Shown: positions 1 to 12,796 of the stretch, one piece after another
Layout: each line of letters opens with the position of its first letter
Position numbering within the stretch: the first letter of the stretch is position 1
DNA from: Jaapia argillacea MUCL 33604
Lineage: Eukaryota; Basidiomycota; Agaricomycetes; Jaapiales; Jaapiaceae
Reading direction: 5' to 3'
Assembly: GCA_000697665.1 (NCBI GenBank)
Contig: KL197713.1
Span: 1,390,593-1,454,592 of the forward strand
Length of the DNA stretch: 64,000 bases
Notes under the pieces: generated by a model
What the model was told of the DNA's origin: nothing
Seen by the model: only the letters and a program-made list of their open reading frames with translations
Databases searched by the model: none
Made by a program: the position numbers and the translations under genes

Positions 1-90
1 GGCACCTGCGACGGAGCCAGCCCGGTTTCGCCAAACGAAAGACGACTCGCGCGACGAGCTCGTTGCTCAGGCTGTTCAGCATCTTTTGCC

Positions 91-3000
91 ATGGCGCCGT
101 CGACGCCGTCCCCCTCGTCGTCGAGTGCCCCAACTACATCGGTCCAAGTCGGTCAGCATCCTGTCACCTATCATTTTTGACGTTTTACTGACTGTCAATC
201 GCTGTCTTAGCTGTTCGTATCCGCCCAACGACAACACAGGACACGACATCTATCCCCGCTCGTTTTCAACGCGCCGTCGTTCACTCTGTTTCTAATACTA
301 CCGTCTCTATCGATGCGTTCTCTGCTGCTCCTGCTTCAGCAGGCGCATCCTCAGCTTCGGCTGCTCCGCCGTCATCTGGTCCTTCCAATAAAAAGCAGCT
401 CTTCACTTTCGACCAGGTCCACGACCCTTCGACTACGCAGCATGCAATGTTTACCTCCACTGCGCAGCCTCTTATCAGCCGCTTTGTCGACGGATTCAAC
501 TGCACCATCCTCGCTTATGGTCAGACTAGCAGCGGGAAGACCTTTACTATGACCGGCATAGACCTCGACGCCGACCCGTCTGACCCATATAATGGCATGG
601 GCATCATCCCTAGGGCGGTATCCACCATCTTTCAGAGAGCTCGATCTCTCAAAGAAGAGCGTGGCCCCACATGGAACTTCAGTATCAAGGGTTCCTTTAT
701 CGAAATTTATAATGAAGACCTTCTTGACTTGCTGAGCATGGACGAAACAAATGGCGGAAGGCGTGAGGTGCAGATTAGGGAGGATAAGGATGGTCACATT
801 ATTTGGAGTGGTTTGCGGGAGGTTACGGTCAAGAGTGCAAATGAGGTCATGAGGTGAGCGCTGGTCTTCTATTGGTGTTGAAGGCTATGATTCTCATCAC
901 TGTTGACAGCCTAATCCGACAAGGAGCAGCTATTAGACGAACGAACGAAACCGACATGAATGCCCAGTCCTCTCGTTCACACGCGATCTTTTCATTGACA
1001 CTTACACAGAAGAAATACACGGGTTCAGGGCCCCCACCACGTTCATCGTCGCCTCTTCCTCCCACCGGGCGGTCACCTTCACGCCTCGCGAGACCAGGAT
1101 CCTTGTACACAGCACCTAGGGTATCTTCTCCCACCTTTGGGCGCCCAGGCACCCCCAGCTTCACCTCTGCTATCGATCGGGGAGGCCTTCGACCTCCCAG
1201 CTCCCTTGGCCATCGCGCCTCTTCCGAAGGTGTTGGTGAGGAGCAAGGCCAATGGGTAACCATCGTTTCAAAGTTCCATTTCGTCGACTTGGCTGGATCA
1301 GAAAGGGTGCGTCGTTACTCACCTTTTCTCTTCCCAAGTTCGGCTACTAACATGAGTTTCAATGAACAGCTGAAGCGTACATCGGCTGCAGGGGATCGTA
1401 TCAAGGAAGGCATCTCCATTAACAGCGGCCTTCTTGCCCTTGGCAATGTCATCTCTGCTCTCGGGGATCCTGCTCGTGCCAAGACTAACACCGCTTCTCA
1501 CATCCCTTATCGCGACTCTAAACTTACTCGTTTGCTTCAAGACTCGCTTGGCGGTAATGCACATACCCTAATGATCGCATGTGTCAGCCCGGCTGAGTGG
1601 AACGCTGGTGAGACGGTGAATACCCTCAAGTATGCTAATAGGGCCAGGAATATCAAGAATAGAGCGGTCATTAATGAGAAGGAGGAGGGCTGGGATGATG
1701 TTGAGTGGTTGCAGACGACGGTTACCCGGTTGAGGAAGGAGTTGAAGGTGATCAAGGAGACTGGAGGGAAGTTTATTGGTGGTCCTGGGGAGGTTAGTGA
1801 GGTGCCTGAAGGAGCCTCGAAGAAGGTGTTGGAGCAGATGGTCCAACTTCAGACCAATTATGAGGACCTCCGTGAGAAGTTCGTCGAGCGCACCGAGGAA
1901 CTCACCCGACTTCGACGCGACCTTTCCGAAAAGCAGAGGTATTCTTCTACTGGCGCTGTTAGTGGGACAGCCAAGTATGAGGAGATTGTTGGGCCTGTTA
2001 TTGAAGAGTACGAGAAGACGATCGGTGCTATGGAGGCGGAGTTGAGTTTGAACAGAGCGGCGCTGAGGCATACGAACGATTTGTATGAGGAGAAGGAAGC
2101 TGAGTTGACGGAGATTAGTGAGAAGGGTGCGAGGACCGAGATGTATGTGGAGGAGCTGAAGATGAGGGTGGCGAAGTTGACTGAGAGGGAGGCGTCCACT
2201 GAGGTATTTTCGTTTTCAATGCTGTCGACGATTATACTGACCTTGATACCGTTTCAAGGCCTATGTTCGAGATTTGGAGGAAAAGATCAAGAACTATGAT
2301 GAATCGACTCTGAGCTCCAGCGAGTCCATTGGCGATCTTAAACGCGAGCTTTCTCGATTCAAAGATGCAGAATCTCATGCAACGCAGTACATCGCTGACC
2401 TCGAGGCACGCCTAGCTCGCTCAGACGAGTCTGTTCACTCATTGCAACAAACTGTCAATGAGCTCGAACAAGAATCGGAACGACGACAGCAGGAAATCCA
2501 GGTTTTGCAATCACGTCTAGAAAGTCTCAAGAACGATGGCGAGGCTTGGAGGATTGACTTGGAGGAAAGGGAGAAGAAGGTCAAAGAGTTGGAGTTAAAG
2601 ATGCAGGAATGGGAGGCGAAGAGACAAGAGGCTGGTGAAGAGAGAACACGTCTTGGTAACGTGGTCAATGAAGTGGCGAAGGCTCGACACAGTTTGGAGG
2701 TCGATTTGGCGAGCGCACCGACATTTACTGCTTCGGAGCAACCTGCTGTCCCGTCCCCGAGCAACGAGAATAGCGTCGCTGAGGCTCAGCTTGCTGCTTT
2801 GCAGAAGACACACGCGACCACTCTGTCCGACTTGTCTTCCGTCACTTCCAAGTATCGCGACGCTCTCCGCGAGATCTCCGACCTTGCCTCCCAGATCCAG
2901 GAAGCGAAATTGAGTAGCTCGACTCCTGCGGATTCTCGATCCGAGTCGCCAGAAAGGACTGTGGAGATTCCTCCCTTCAGGCGAAGGATGACTGGCGGAA

Positions 3001-6000
3001 GTCGATCCAGAGAGACTAATGAGCCTCAATTCAACTCCGCAGGCCGACGCCTTTTTTTCAGACACGCGGCCTCGACAGAATCGCTGCATACGAGGTACGT
3101 TGTCAACCTCTTCGTTGAGATGTGGCAGCTATTGATACTGATACCTTGGTAGGTCGCTGTCGCAATCGCAATCGCTATCACAGGAGCTCTCCTCGGCGCA
3201 ATTGCGCAAAGCTTCCTTCTCCAGTCACGGCACTAGTAGCTCAATCTCGCACTCTCCCCCGGGCAGCGCACGACCTAGTCTCTCTATCTCTCTGTCTCAA
3301 AATGGAGGCATCAGTCCGGGCGGCAATGAGAGATCAGTCTCGAGTTTGGAGAAGGAAATCATGAGGCTTCAAGAAGTGTTGAAGGAGCGAGAATCTGAGA
3401 TTGCTGCCCTTGAAATCTCGTTGCAAGCCAAGGACCGGGCGGATGTGTTAGAACTCTCTATGCCCAGTACACCTATTGCCAACGGTGATGGTCACTTCAG
3501 CGGTGCCTCGACTCCAGACGTGCACCTCTCCCCAAAGACCATGAACCAATTCAAGGAGATTCGCAGGAGCTTCGAGCATGACGTCGCTATTCACGAGAAT
3601 GGCTCTGCTGTTTCCGACTCCGACGAGTCGCTAGTAAGGCTGAACGAGTTGATGATGTATGTCACTTCCCCCTTGGTGTGCATGAAGGTGTTTCTTATGG
3701 TTTTCTCACCTTTAGGGCAATGGCTCAGAAAGAGTCACAGCATCGTGAAACTGTTGACGGTCTCAACGATCAGTTGGGCCAACTACGTCGTCAGCATGAT
3801 GAACTCACTACTCTGTCTCGTGATCAGGTGTGTAGTTGTGCACCACTATTTCCTCGTTCCTCACTCATTCTACTAGGCCCTCAATATGTCGACAGAACTG
3901 GATGCTCTTCACAAGAGGCACCATGAAGGACTCGCTGATCTTGAGCTGACCCAGCAAAGGGAAGCAGAGCTCCTCGCCGCCATTCAGCAAGCTGAGACGT
4001 CCCATGCCGCTGAGATTGACCAATTGCGATTCGATCACGAGGAAGTACTTCGTGCGAAGGAGGCCGAGGTTTCTGACCTCATCGCCCGCATGAAGGACGA
4101 ACACGAATCCTCCTTGAAGTCCATTCGAGCCGAGCTCGCTGAAGCTTCCGCTGCTCTCGAGAAAGCCCATCAGGACCACAAGGAGGCATTCGGTAAACTT
4201 CAGTCCGACCATGAAGCTGAGCTCCAGCGTCACATCGATGAGGCCGCCGCGCTCCTAGAATCCACACGAAAGGAGCACGAAACTTTGATATCCAAACTTA
4301 ACTCAGAACGTGATGAAGCCCTTAAGCAAAAGGAAGAAGAGGCTGCCGCCAACCTTGCTAGCACCGAGGAACAGTACTACAATGCCCTCACCAAGCTCCG
4401 CATCGATCATGCACAAGCCCTTGAGAAGCAGGCCGCCGATGCAGCAGCAGCTCTCGATCGTTTACGAGAAGATCATGCTTCTGCGTTACGCCAGGTCGAT
4501 CTCACGTATCGAGGCACGCTTAACGAGACCGAGTCTTCGAAAGATGTCGCCATGAAAGCCCTTCAAGACGAATACGCCTCTTCCATCGCCAGGAAGGAAG
4601 CTGCCTTCGCCGAGGACGTCGAGAAACTCAAAGCAGAACACGCTCAACGCTTGGCCCGCCAGGAAGAGGATTTCAACTCTCGTTTCCAAAGGACACTCTC
4701 AGAACACTCTGCCACTCTTGCGAAACTACAGGAGGAGTCGAAACAGCAGGTTGAGACACTATCTATCGGTTTGAGTAGTAATCAGGAGGCACTCTCAGCC
4801 GCATCGGCCAGCGCCAAGGCCGAGATGGCAGCCGCGCTGCAGAACCTGAGGGAGCAACAAGCTCTTATCCTTGAAGAGATCGCGAAGGGACATGAAGAGG
4901 AACTAGCCAAAACAAACGGAGCCCACCAATCCGCTCTCGCCGATGTGGAAGCCAAGATGGAGCAAGAACGGTTTACCATCCTCCAGTCCCACTCCGAGGA
5001 GATCGCCAAGCTACATGCTGAGCACCACCAAGCCATGGCAGAGATTAACTCCAGCTTGATCGCTGCTCAGGAACAACATCACCAAGACCTCGAGACAGCC
5101 TGTGCCCAAAGCGAACAACTGCTTGCTGACGAGAAGTCTCGCATGGAGAGTATTTTGGCGGAGATGGGAAGGAGCCATGCTCAAGAGCGTGACATTCTCC
5201 TGAAGGATCATGACCTTATCGCGGATGAACTGGCTGCTCAGCGTGCAGAGTCTGATGAGCTGACCCTCGCTCGAGAACAGAGTCAAATAGCGCATGAGCA
5301 GGCTCTGGCTGAGAAGGATGATATCGTCACCGAACTTCAAGGACGATTGTCCAATTCGGAAGCCGCTCGTGCCGACCTAGGAGAGGAGGTTCGGAGACTT
5401 CGACAAGAACTGGATTCCACCCGCAAGGAACAATCCAAACTCGTCCAAGAAGCCTCGAAACGGCAATCCCTCGTCGACGAGCTGGAGAAGCATCGCTCCG
5501 AACTGGCTGAAATGCAGGAGAACCTCCAGCGTGCTCGGGATGAAAAAGATTCCCTTCAGATGGAGAAGAACCGACAAGATACTTTGGTCAAGGAGCTGCA
5601 GGCTCTGCTCGCACGGAGTCCATCGCCCCCTGGCAGTCAACGGAACGCTGCGTACAACCGAGTCAATGGTATTCCGACTGCGAAACTACCTCCCCCTACG
5701 CCCCCTCCAACGATGCCACCACCACCAACCCCTTCCCACAAGGCAAGTTTGAGCTTGGTGGAACGTGCTTCGTCACAATCATCAAGTGCTGCTACATTCT
5801 CTTCATCACGCGAATCAACCGTCGATTCGCCCGCGACCTCTGTGGCACACTCCCTCGTCAATGGCGGCCCGAGCGCAGACCCCCATGTTCTTGCGAAGCT
5901 GGAGGAACAATCCAAGTTCATCGACGAGCAGGAAGCGATGATTAAGACTCTTAATAAACAACTCACGCATTGCGAGTCCGACCTCCAAAACCATATGGAA

Positions 6001-6354
6001 ATGGTCGGCAAAATGGAGTCGCAGTTAGGTGACTCGGAGAAGAATCGTATGTTGTCCCTTCCTCTTCCTTGATTCTTGGCTAACGTAATGTGGACAGTTC
6101 GGAAGGCTCGTATGCACGCCACCGAACTAGCTCGGGAACGTGATGCGCTCAGCTCCCAACTCGACAGCGTCCGTGCTGAGCTCGTAGAGGCCAAACGCGA
6201 GGTAGTCAACGTCCGTCGTTCCGTCGTTGAGGAGAAGCAATCGCTGGAGAGTCGCTTGGATGAAGAACGACGAGCCAAGGAACGAGCGCGGGCACAACTC
6301 GATAGTCGGATGGAAGAGCTACAACGGCGGAAGTCCAAATTTGCTTGTCTTTAA
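91..6354 (+). CDS. Kinesin motor protein, kinesin-4 (chromokinesin)-like, long coiled coil
   Basis: Nine exons read by eye (91-151, 211-853, 910-1306, 1370-2203, 2259-3094, 3153-3656, 3716-3827, 3877-6046, 6098-6354) give about 1,937 residues. The N-terminal motor shows the P-loop GQTSSGKT near residue 123, switch I SSRSH near 251, switch II DLAGSER near 361 and the neck-proximal [10 protein letters not shown] near 457. The switch II region ([21 protein letters not shown], then [16 protein letters not shown]) resembles the kinesin-4/KIF4 group more than conventional kinesin. A Pro/Ser/Arg-rich insertion of about 80 residues lies between switch I and switch II. The rest is coiled coil with a Pro-rich break near 5620-5750 ([13 protein letters not shown]). 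Known family role: ATP-driven plus-end movement on microtubules, often in spindle or cargo transport. The start is the first ATG; the frame stays open upstream to the window edge, so a slightly longer N-terminus cannot be excluded. Confidence 0.9.
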
Positions 6355-6977
6355 CCTTTGCCCTTCTCTTCTCTCTTGTCTTCTTTATTTACTGTACTTT
6401 ATCTTCGGTCCCAGAGATCGCCTACTCCCTATCCGCTTGCTCTATGTTTATTATCACCCGTTACTGGCTGACATACTTGCACGCCCCATCGCGGGCACTA
6501 GTCTCTCCTTAACTCTGCCCAGTCCCCGTCTCTCCTCTTCATCACGGTCGCATATTGGATACCCCCTCGAGTCTGTCATCTCTATGTTCTTGATACCTTC
6601 CTCCAGCCCCATGTTTGACACATTTAGACTGTCCGTATGCTCGCAATGCAATGTCTTTGAACGTATCCCTGGTCAATGAGAGATAAGGGACTCTCCACTA
6701 TTTGGCGAAGTGGCTCTACGTATACGAGGTGGCTAAATCTGATGTTAGTCTGAGAGCCAACTTGCCGGATGAACCGTTTCCTCCGTTCCCCACTCTCATG
6801 CAGATGCGGTCCGGCTCCGTATCTGCTGTAAACTCACCACTTCCTCCCTCAGGGACCCTGCAACGGCCTGAGGTCCGGTATCGGGGCTCTCCACCTTGCC
6901 CCTCTCCGTTTCGATGATGCTTCTTCCATAAATTCCGGCATGATCTTCCCCAAACTTTCTTGTTTACCCACACCACC
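6355..6977. other. Intergenic: kinesin 3' region and dehydrogenase upstream region
   Basis: This stretch is rich in C and T, as expected for a 3' UTR followed by a promoter. A Pro-rich open frame at 6702-6917 has no ATG start and no recognisable domain. I see no gene here. Confidence 0.6.
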
Positions 6978-8578
6978 ATGTCCTCGATGCTTTTCGCCCG
7001 CCTCACCGTGGTTGGTCGACCTGCCTCACGGTTTGGCGCTGTAAAGGCAACATCCAGCTACTCTACTAGTGCGATCTCGAGGAATGGCGCCGCCAGTGGT
7101 TCTCCTATCAAACAGGCGAGGACTTTGCCAGACTTCTCGATGGAGGGGAAGGTGAGACCAGGGCGCCTACTCGAAGATCTGGTTCCATAAACGGTTTCGT
7201 CAGGTCTGTTTGGTAACCGGCGCTGCAAGAGGCCTGGGATATGAGTTCTGTCGGGCATTCCTGGCGTCGTACGTCTACTATTGCAATAAGTAGCTGCGTC
7301 GCTGTTGACAACAATCGATTGTTTCGTAGAGGTTGCACGAAGTTGGCCGTGGTGGATTTAAAGCAATCGGAGGCAGAAGATGCTGCTAAGGAGCTTGTTG
7401 CTACTTCATGCCGTCAGTGGTGGTGTGGTATGACCTAGAACAAGTTACTGAAGATTCATTAAGTTAACAGCGACATGGGCCCCAGCGATTTTGATGTGAT
7501 TGGGTTGGAGTGCGACGTTTCATCAGAGCGGTCTGTAATAAAGGCCTTCGGTGAAACCGTCAGTAAATTTGGGCGCGTTGATTCAGTCGTCGCATCTGCC
7601 GGTGAGTTGATTCAGTGCACCCTCTGGACTTTTTGGTCAATCCAAGCTTCGCAGGTATCGTCGAGAACTATTCTGCTTTCGAGTACGTGTGGTCTCCAAG
7701 ACTCCATGCGGTAATCTGATGTTAGGTCCTCAGTTATCCTTTTGACCGGATAAAACGGTTGTATGATATCAACGTTCATGGTGCCTTCTTCACTGCTCGA
7801 GAGGCTGCGCGGAACATGATTCCTCATGGAGGAGGAAGTATCACCTTGGTCGCCAGTATGAGCGCGAACGTGAGTCCTCCCCTTCTTGTGATATCGGCCT
7901 CATGCTGACCGCGCTTCAGATCGTCAACATTCCTCAGGTACTTACCTCTTTTTCAGTCCCGTTTATTATACTGAATTCTGATGCAGCCCCAAACGCCTTA
8001 CAACGCTTCGAAAGCAGGTAAGTCTAGTTCTCCCCCGAGCAGTCTTCCAGAAGCTGAAAGTCCACCAGCTGTGAAGCATATGGCTGCTAGTCTTGCAGTG
8101 GAGTGGGCGAAGAAGGGAGTTCGTGTGAACGCCCTGAGGTCGGTTCCCCTTTCCCGGGGACTATGTCGGTGCCTGACCTATTCTTCCCGTTCGCACAGTC
8201 CTGGTTACATGTTAACGAAACTCACGAAAACTGTCCTGTCTCATGACCAGGAGCTCAAGGTATGTGTTTGTTGGCATGCCTACTGTCTTCCCTTGTCACT
8301 CACAGCGTTATCTCAGAAAACATGGGAGAGTCTGACTCCAATGGGTCGGGTAAGATTCGCTTCCGAATATTGGGTGGGAGTATGTACTGACAGACCGTTT
8401 TACAGATGGGCGAACCAGAAGATTTGGCGGTGAGTTTTTACTATTCCTGACCCCTGCGTGAACTATCTTGGTTGATATTCCCACTTATCAGGGCGCCATC
8501 GTGTTCCTTGCCAGTGACGCTTCTCGGTTCATGACCGGGACTGAAATCCGTGTCGATGGAGGTTATTGTATCATCTAA
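6978..8578 (+). CDS. Short-chain dehydrogenase/reductase (arabinitol dehydrogenase/sorbose reductase-like)
   Basis: Thirteen small exons give about 314 residues of a classical SDR. Visible motifs are the Rossmann glycine motif TGAARGLG, the NVHGAFF region, the catalytic serine in IT(L)VASMS, the YNASK active-site Tyr/Lys pair, SPGYMLT and the C-terminal DGGYCII. Family members reduce or oxidise sugars or polyols with NAD(P)H. The SPGYMLTKLTK and MGEPEDLAG segments resemble fungal D-arabinitol dehydrogenases and sorbose reductases, but substrate cannot be read from sequence. The first 45 residues are rich in Ser, Ala and Arg with few acids and look like a mitochondrial presequence (inference). 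The ATG at 6978 was chosen because it gives this leader and lies just upstream of the fold. The exon 3/4 junction (7416/7471) uses a weak GTGGTG donor, so a few residues there are uncertain. Confidence 0.87.
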
Positions 8579-8957
8579 CTTCTCCATTTCTACCCTACAA
8601 GTCACGGTGTACATTTGGGTAATCTCGAGCGATTAGAGGTATATTATACCACGAATCGTCGATTGTAATTTGGCTTGATCGGTCCCTCATAAACTCCCTT
8701 GTGAACATGGTACCTCGCCGACTCGGATGCCTTGAACGCTAGCTGTACACTACGACAAATTCTCAGCATGAATCTTGAACTGCAGAGATCACTGCAGCTC
8801 CTTCGCTTGCCATTCGTCCTTGCACTGCCTGATCCGGTCATCTATGACGAAAGTACGCGATGCCGGTGTATCAATCAAGGACGATCACTTTTCAGTCCAT
8901 ATGAGTGTCCGATTCAAACGCACGAATTATCTGGCTGCTATATAACTTCTCGCCAGA
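8579..8957. other. Intergenic, WC-2 upstream region
   Basis: No gene seen. It holds the end of the dehydrogenase transcript and the presumed promoter of the WC-2 homologue. Confidence 0.6.
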
Positions 8958-10328
8958 ATGGCCACCGCAGTCGTTCAAGTCGCTCCTGGCATCGAACCCA
9001 GTATGTCTGGTTCTGCATCCTCCTCGTCGAATGCTGTAGCAGGCCCGTCCAACCAGCTCCAGTCGGCCCAGAAACAGCCGGTTTTCGAATTTACGAGGAG
9101 GAAACGTTGGGCCGACTTGCTGGTCACCGAATTGACAGAGGCCATTATCTTTGTACTCTCTCCATCGTGCAAGGTTTGGTTCTGTGGGAATGCTGTGACT
9201 GAGTTGTTGGGATGGAGGGATGATGAGCTTGTGGACACGGACTTGACGGAGTTGATGAACGGTATGCACAAATAATTTATCGTTTCATATACCTTCGGGA
9301 ACTCACCATTTGTATCAGTGGATGACAGGGGTAACTTTGTCAGAGCGTTTAATACGTCTCTGCATTCTCGACAGGATCTGTTGTCTTATGTCCGGCTCAA
9401 ATACAAGAGTGAGCCTCGACACGACTCGAGGGACTACAACACGGCTCCCAAGGAGGTTTTGTTTGAGATGAAGGGATATTCCCATTTCGTCCCTGAAGAG
9501 GATGGATGTCAATGTTTCTTCGCTATGGCAAGACCATATCCAAGTCGGAATACGGCAATGTAGGTCCAACCTCGCATGCGATTTTTTTATTGAACTCTAT
9601 CTCAACTCCCAATTTTATGGCATTCAGGCTGAATACCTTCCTGGAGCTCAAGATGGAGAACGAACGGCTACAGCAACGTCTACGAGAACTCCGAGCTCGT
9701 TCAGCACAGAATTACGCGCTCGGCACTCCGAGCTCGAGCTCCACTTCTGGATACCCTGGGTATTCAATACCAATGCCAGTCTCCGTACCAATTTCCTCAC
9801 AGAGCGCAACCCAACCATACTATGCGCTGCCTGGGAGTCGCGGTGTAGGCGGATATGATGACCTGATTCCTAGTCCAGTTCAGGGTAACTTTGATCCCTC
9901 TGCGAGGACTGGGTATCGGGGAATGTATGGATCCAATCCTATAGCTGTACCCGCGAATGTGGAAGAGGATGTAGGTGAGGATGGGTCGAAGAAAAAGAAG
10001 GTATGTCAACCCACCACATATAGCGTTGCAGCCTCAGGTAACTGGCTGGCTTCTATCAAGGCAAAGAAATCGCACATAGGGGAACAATATGTCTGTGTCA
10101 CATGTGGCCGGACTGATTCACCAGAATGGCGCAAGGTGAGTCATAATGAAGTTGATCTGGTTTTGTTCCTTGTAGCTCATTCATCTTTAGGGTCCAATGG
10201 GTCCCAAAACACTATGCAATGCATGTGGTCTACGGTGGGCAAAGCAGCAGCGTAAAACGGATGGCGATCCTGCTGATGGAGGAGGGGAGGGGTCTCAAGG
10301 GCAGATTGTCGGTCATTCGTATTCATGA
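8958..10328 (+). CDS. wc-2: White collar 2 homologue (PAS domain plus GATA zinc finger)
   Basis: Five exons (8958-9261, 9319-9559, 9628-10000, 10061-10135, 10191-10328) give about 376 residues. Residues about 45-190 form a single PAS domain ([16 protein letters not shown], then [18 protein letters not shown]). A short leucine-rich coiled segment ([15 protein letters not shown]) follows. The C-terminus carries a GATA-type zinc finger, CVTC-18 [16 protein letters not shown], with basic residues after it. This order and the short length match WC-2, which pairs with the LOV photoreceptor WC-1 to form the blue-light transcription complex in fungi. The PAS lacks the LOV cysteine motif of WC-1, so it would not bind flavin itself (family knowledge). 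In mushrooms this complex controls light-dependent fruiting. The finger is split by the last intron, and joining it restores all four cysteines. Confidence 0.92.
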
Positions 10329-10717
10329 ATGCGTTGAATATGTTTTCTCAATTTCTTGGTCGACCCAATCGAAATCGAGGCGGGCTGTTTAATCTTGATT
10401 TTGTTCCTATGGGGTTTCTTGGCTACGACGTTCTTGTCCTCGAGGTGTTGGTTGACGGACACATATTGTATCTACTAACTACTCGCGATCATAGTATCTT
10501 CTTGTATCACTACACCTCTGCTTTCTTGTTTTTTCTTTCTGTGGAATGTCGATTTAAACATATAGTTCTCAACAAGTTGACAAAGCGACATCTCGGGTTG
10601 GGACTTCTGTCACCGCTTGCCCATAACCCGCAGTGGGGTCTCGGAGCGCCCTCACTTCTAGCCATCTCGCAGTTGTCGACTGCTAGTCCTCTGCACACCC
10701 CTCATCTTTGAATCCCA
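10329..10717. other. Intergenic between WC-2 and ARPC1
   Basis: No gene seen. It is T-rich, as expected for a 3' UTR followed by the ARPC1 promoter. Confidence 0.6.
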
Positions 10718-12254
10718 ATGTCTGCTCCTGTAGCTTTCTCACTTTCTCAAACCGCCATCACTTGCCATGCGTTCAACGCGGATCGCAGTCGTGCGTCAAA
10801 CATACACTTATTCGGAGGAATATGCCGCTGATCTCTTTGCCAGAGGTTGCGGTTTGCTTGAACTCTAACGATGTAACGATTTTTTCACGAGCTGGGAATG
10901 ATTGGAAGGTCGCAGAGACTTTGTCTGAGGTATGCCTTGCCACGCCGAACATCAGCTCTAATTGTTTCTAAAATCCTCGGATATCTCGCGCAGCACGATA
11001 AACTGATCACGTCCATCGACTGGGCTCCCAACTCCAACCGTATCGTGACGGCATCTCAAGATAGGAATGCATATGTCTGGCAATTGACCCCCGATCCGCA
11101 GACGGGGAAGACTGTCTGGAAACCTACGTTGGTACTTCTTAGGATCAACAGGGCCGCGACGTTCGTCAGGTGGAGTCCGAATGAGGACAAGTTTGCTGTT
11201 GCTACTGGTGCTCGGTGAGAGTTAACCTAACCTTGGGATTTTGTCCTACTCGCCTCGATTTGAAGTGCTCATAGATGGTTCGATGATTAGGGCTATCGCC
11301 ATTTGCTCGTACGACGCCGAAAATAACTGGTGGGTCTCGAGGCACCTCAAGAAACCCCTCAGATCTACCGTCCTGTCTATCGATTGGCATCCGAACAACG
11401 TGCTACTTGCTTCCGGAAGTGCGGATATGAAAGCTCGAGTCTTTTCTGCGTATATCAAGGATGTCGACTCCAAGTGCGACTATTATGTGCCTCCCTTTGT
11501 TGTTCCTGATTTTCTTAACCCTTCTTGGCAGGCCAGCTCCGACCGTTTGGGGTGAGCGCCTACCGTTTAATACGGTTTGTGGAGAGTATGCAAGCCCCGC
11601 CGGCGGATGGGTCCATGCGGTTGGGTTCTCCCCATCTGGTGATGTCCTCGCCTTCGCAAGTGAGTTATCGTCGCCCCTGTTTTGTTCGTGAATATCCAGG
11701 AGTATACCGACTGATCGGCAATTCGCACAGGTCATGACAGCTCCATCAGTATAGTCTATCCCGCCGGTCCGGTCGTCTACACCATTAAACTCAATTACCT
11801 TCCTCTCGTTACGTTGACTTGGACTTCCGAGGATGGCCTGGTTGCCGCCGGGCACGATTGCCAGCCTCTTGTGTTCTCCGGCAGTGAGGGTGGATGGCAG
11901 GCGGTTGGGACCCTCGACGATACCACAGCAAACAAAGGTCAAGGCGGTGCTCGTTCGGGCTTCGGTGGTGCTTCGCCTGTTGGCAAGTTGAACAGCGCTG
12001 CTTTCCATACTTTCCGATCCGCGGATAGTCGAGGTGTCGGGGGAGCTCCTGGCTCTCCAACTGCAGGCTCGGGTTCGAAAGATACTGAATTGTTGACTGT
12101 TCATCAGAATACCATCACGAGCATCAGGCCATATCAAGGACACCCTGGAGCCGTAACGAAAGTTAGCACTACTGGGGTTGATGGGCAGTTGGTTATTTGG
12201 GATGTGAACGCAGTCGCCGGATTGACCGCTAGAATGAGTAGCTTGCGTACGTAG
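10718..12254 (+). CDS. ARC40: Arp2/3 complex subunit 1 (ARPC1, p41), WD40 protein
   Basis: Six exons (10718-10790, 10844-10929, 10994-11214, 11291-11473, 11532-11659, 11731-12254) give about 404 residues. The N-terminus ([16 protein letters not shown]), the second blade ([29 protein letters not shown]), the third ([22 protein letters not shown]) and [17 protein letters not shown] are characteristic of ARPC1 rather than generic WD40 proteins. A Gly/Ser-rich loop near residues 280-345 matches the position of the protruding ARPC1 insert. The final blade is [13 protein letters not shown]-like and ends in a [10 protein letters not shown] strand. Role: one of seven subunits of the actin-nucleating Arp2/3 complex at endocytic patches and the cell cortex. 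The gene is convergent with Dad3, with 99 bp between the stop codons. Confidence 0.93.
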
Positions 12255-12353
12255 ATTATACGTCAGGATACCGATACACATTTTTCTTGTAAAATACAAG
12301 CATGATATGGGAATGTTCTGGCATCAAAAGCAATCACACCGGTTAGCAGAGCA

Positions 12354-12796
12354 TCACCGCCTGATTGTGGTATCTGGGGTGTTATCGAAGGAGTCTGTTG
12401 TTTCCACCGACGTCTGGTCATTGATGACGCCCCACGCAGAGACTTTGAACTTGAGGGGGAAACAGTCCGAGATTGTCAATACTGCTCCGAGGAGGTGAAA
12501 CTAGGGACCCACCAAAGTCATCACGAGGCCCATCTTCCGCTCCAGTGATCTCAGCGTATCTAGCAAGTCCTTGTCAGGAGCATCGCTAAGTTGTCTTGTG
12601 CGAATGACGAGCTATTGATTATGTGTGTAGGATCAAATATCCCTCGGCGCAGGCAGGAACACAAACGCACGTCTTTAATTTGCTGATTTAGTTTGGCGTA
12701 TTCCCAAAGGACATCCGCCTCCAATTGTGAGAGATTTGGGTGGCCTTCATAAGGATTCAACTCGAATAAGTCAGGCTCAGCATCCAGAGTCGCCAT
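12354..12796 (-). CDS. DAD3: DASH/Dam1 complex subunit Dad3
   Basis: Three exons on the minus strand (12796-12671, 12611-12513, 12449-12354) join in frame to about 106 residues. The family signature is clear: ELNPYEGHPNLSQLEADVLWEYAKL, read here as two adjoining pieces NPYEGHPNLSQLEADV and LWEYAKLNQQIKD. It is followed by LRSLERKMGLVMTLFK, the conserved C-terminal helix. Yeast Dad3 is about 94 residues, so the size fits. Role: a subunit of the fungus-specific ring that couples kinetochores to spindle microtubules. The start ATG lies immediately before the conserved block. The gene is easy to miss because its largest exon is 126 nt. The C-terminal 20 residues (Thr/Asp-rich) are not conserved in my experience of the family. 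Confidence 0.88.

Noticed and set aside
5637-6338. Long minus-strand open frame opposite the kinesin coiled coil
   Set aside because: A shadow frame of biased coding sequence; it spans a kinesin intron and has no family resemblance.
6702-6917. Pro-rich plus-strand frame after the kinesin stop, possibly an extra kinesin exon (acceptor-like TCTGATGTTAG near 6746)
   Set aside because: The kinesin already ends in a plausible KSKFACL terminus, no good donor in the right phase was found, and the intron would be about 400 nt, unlike all others.
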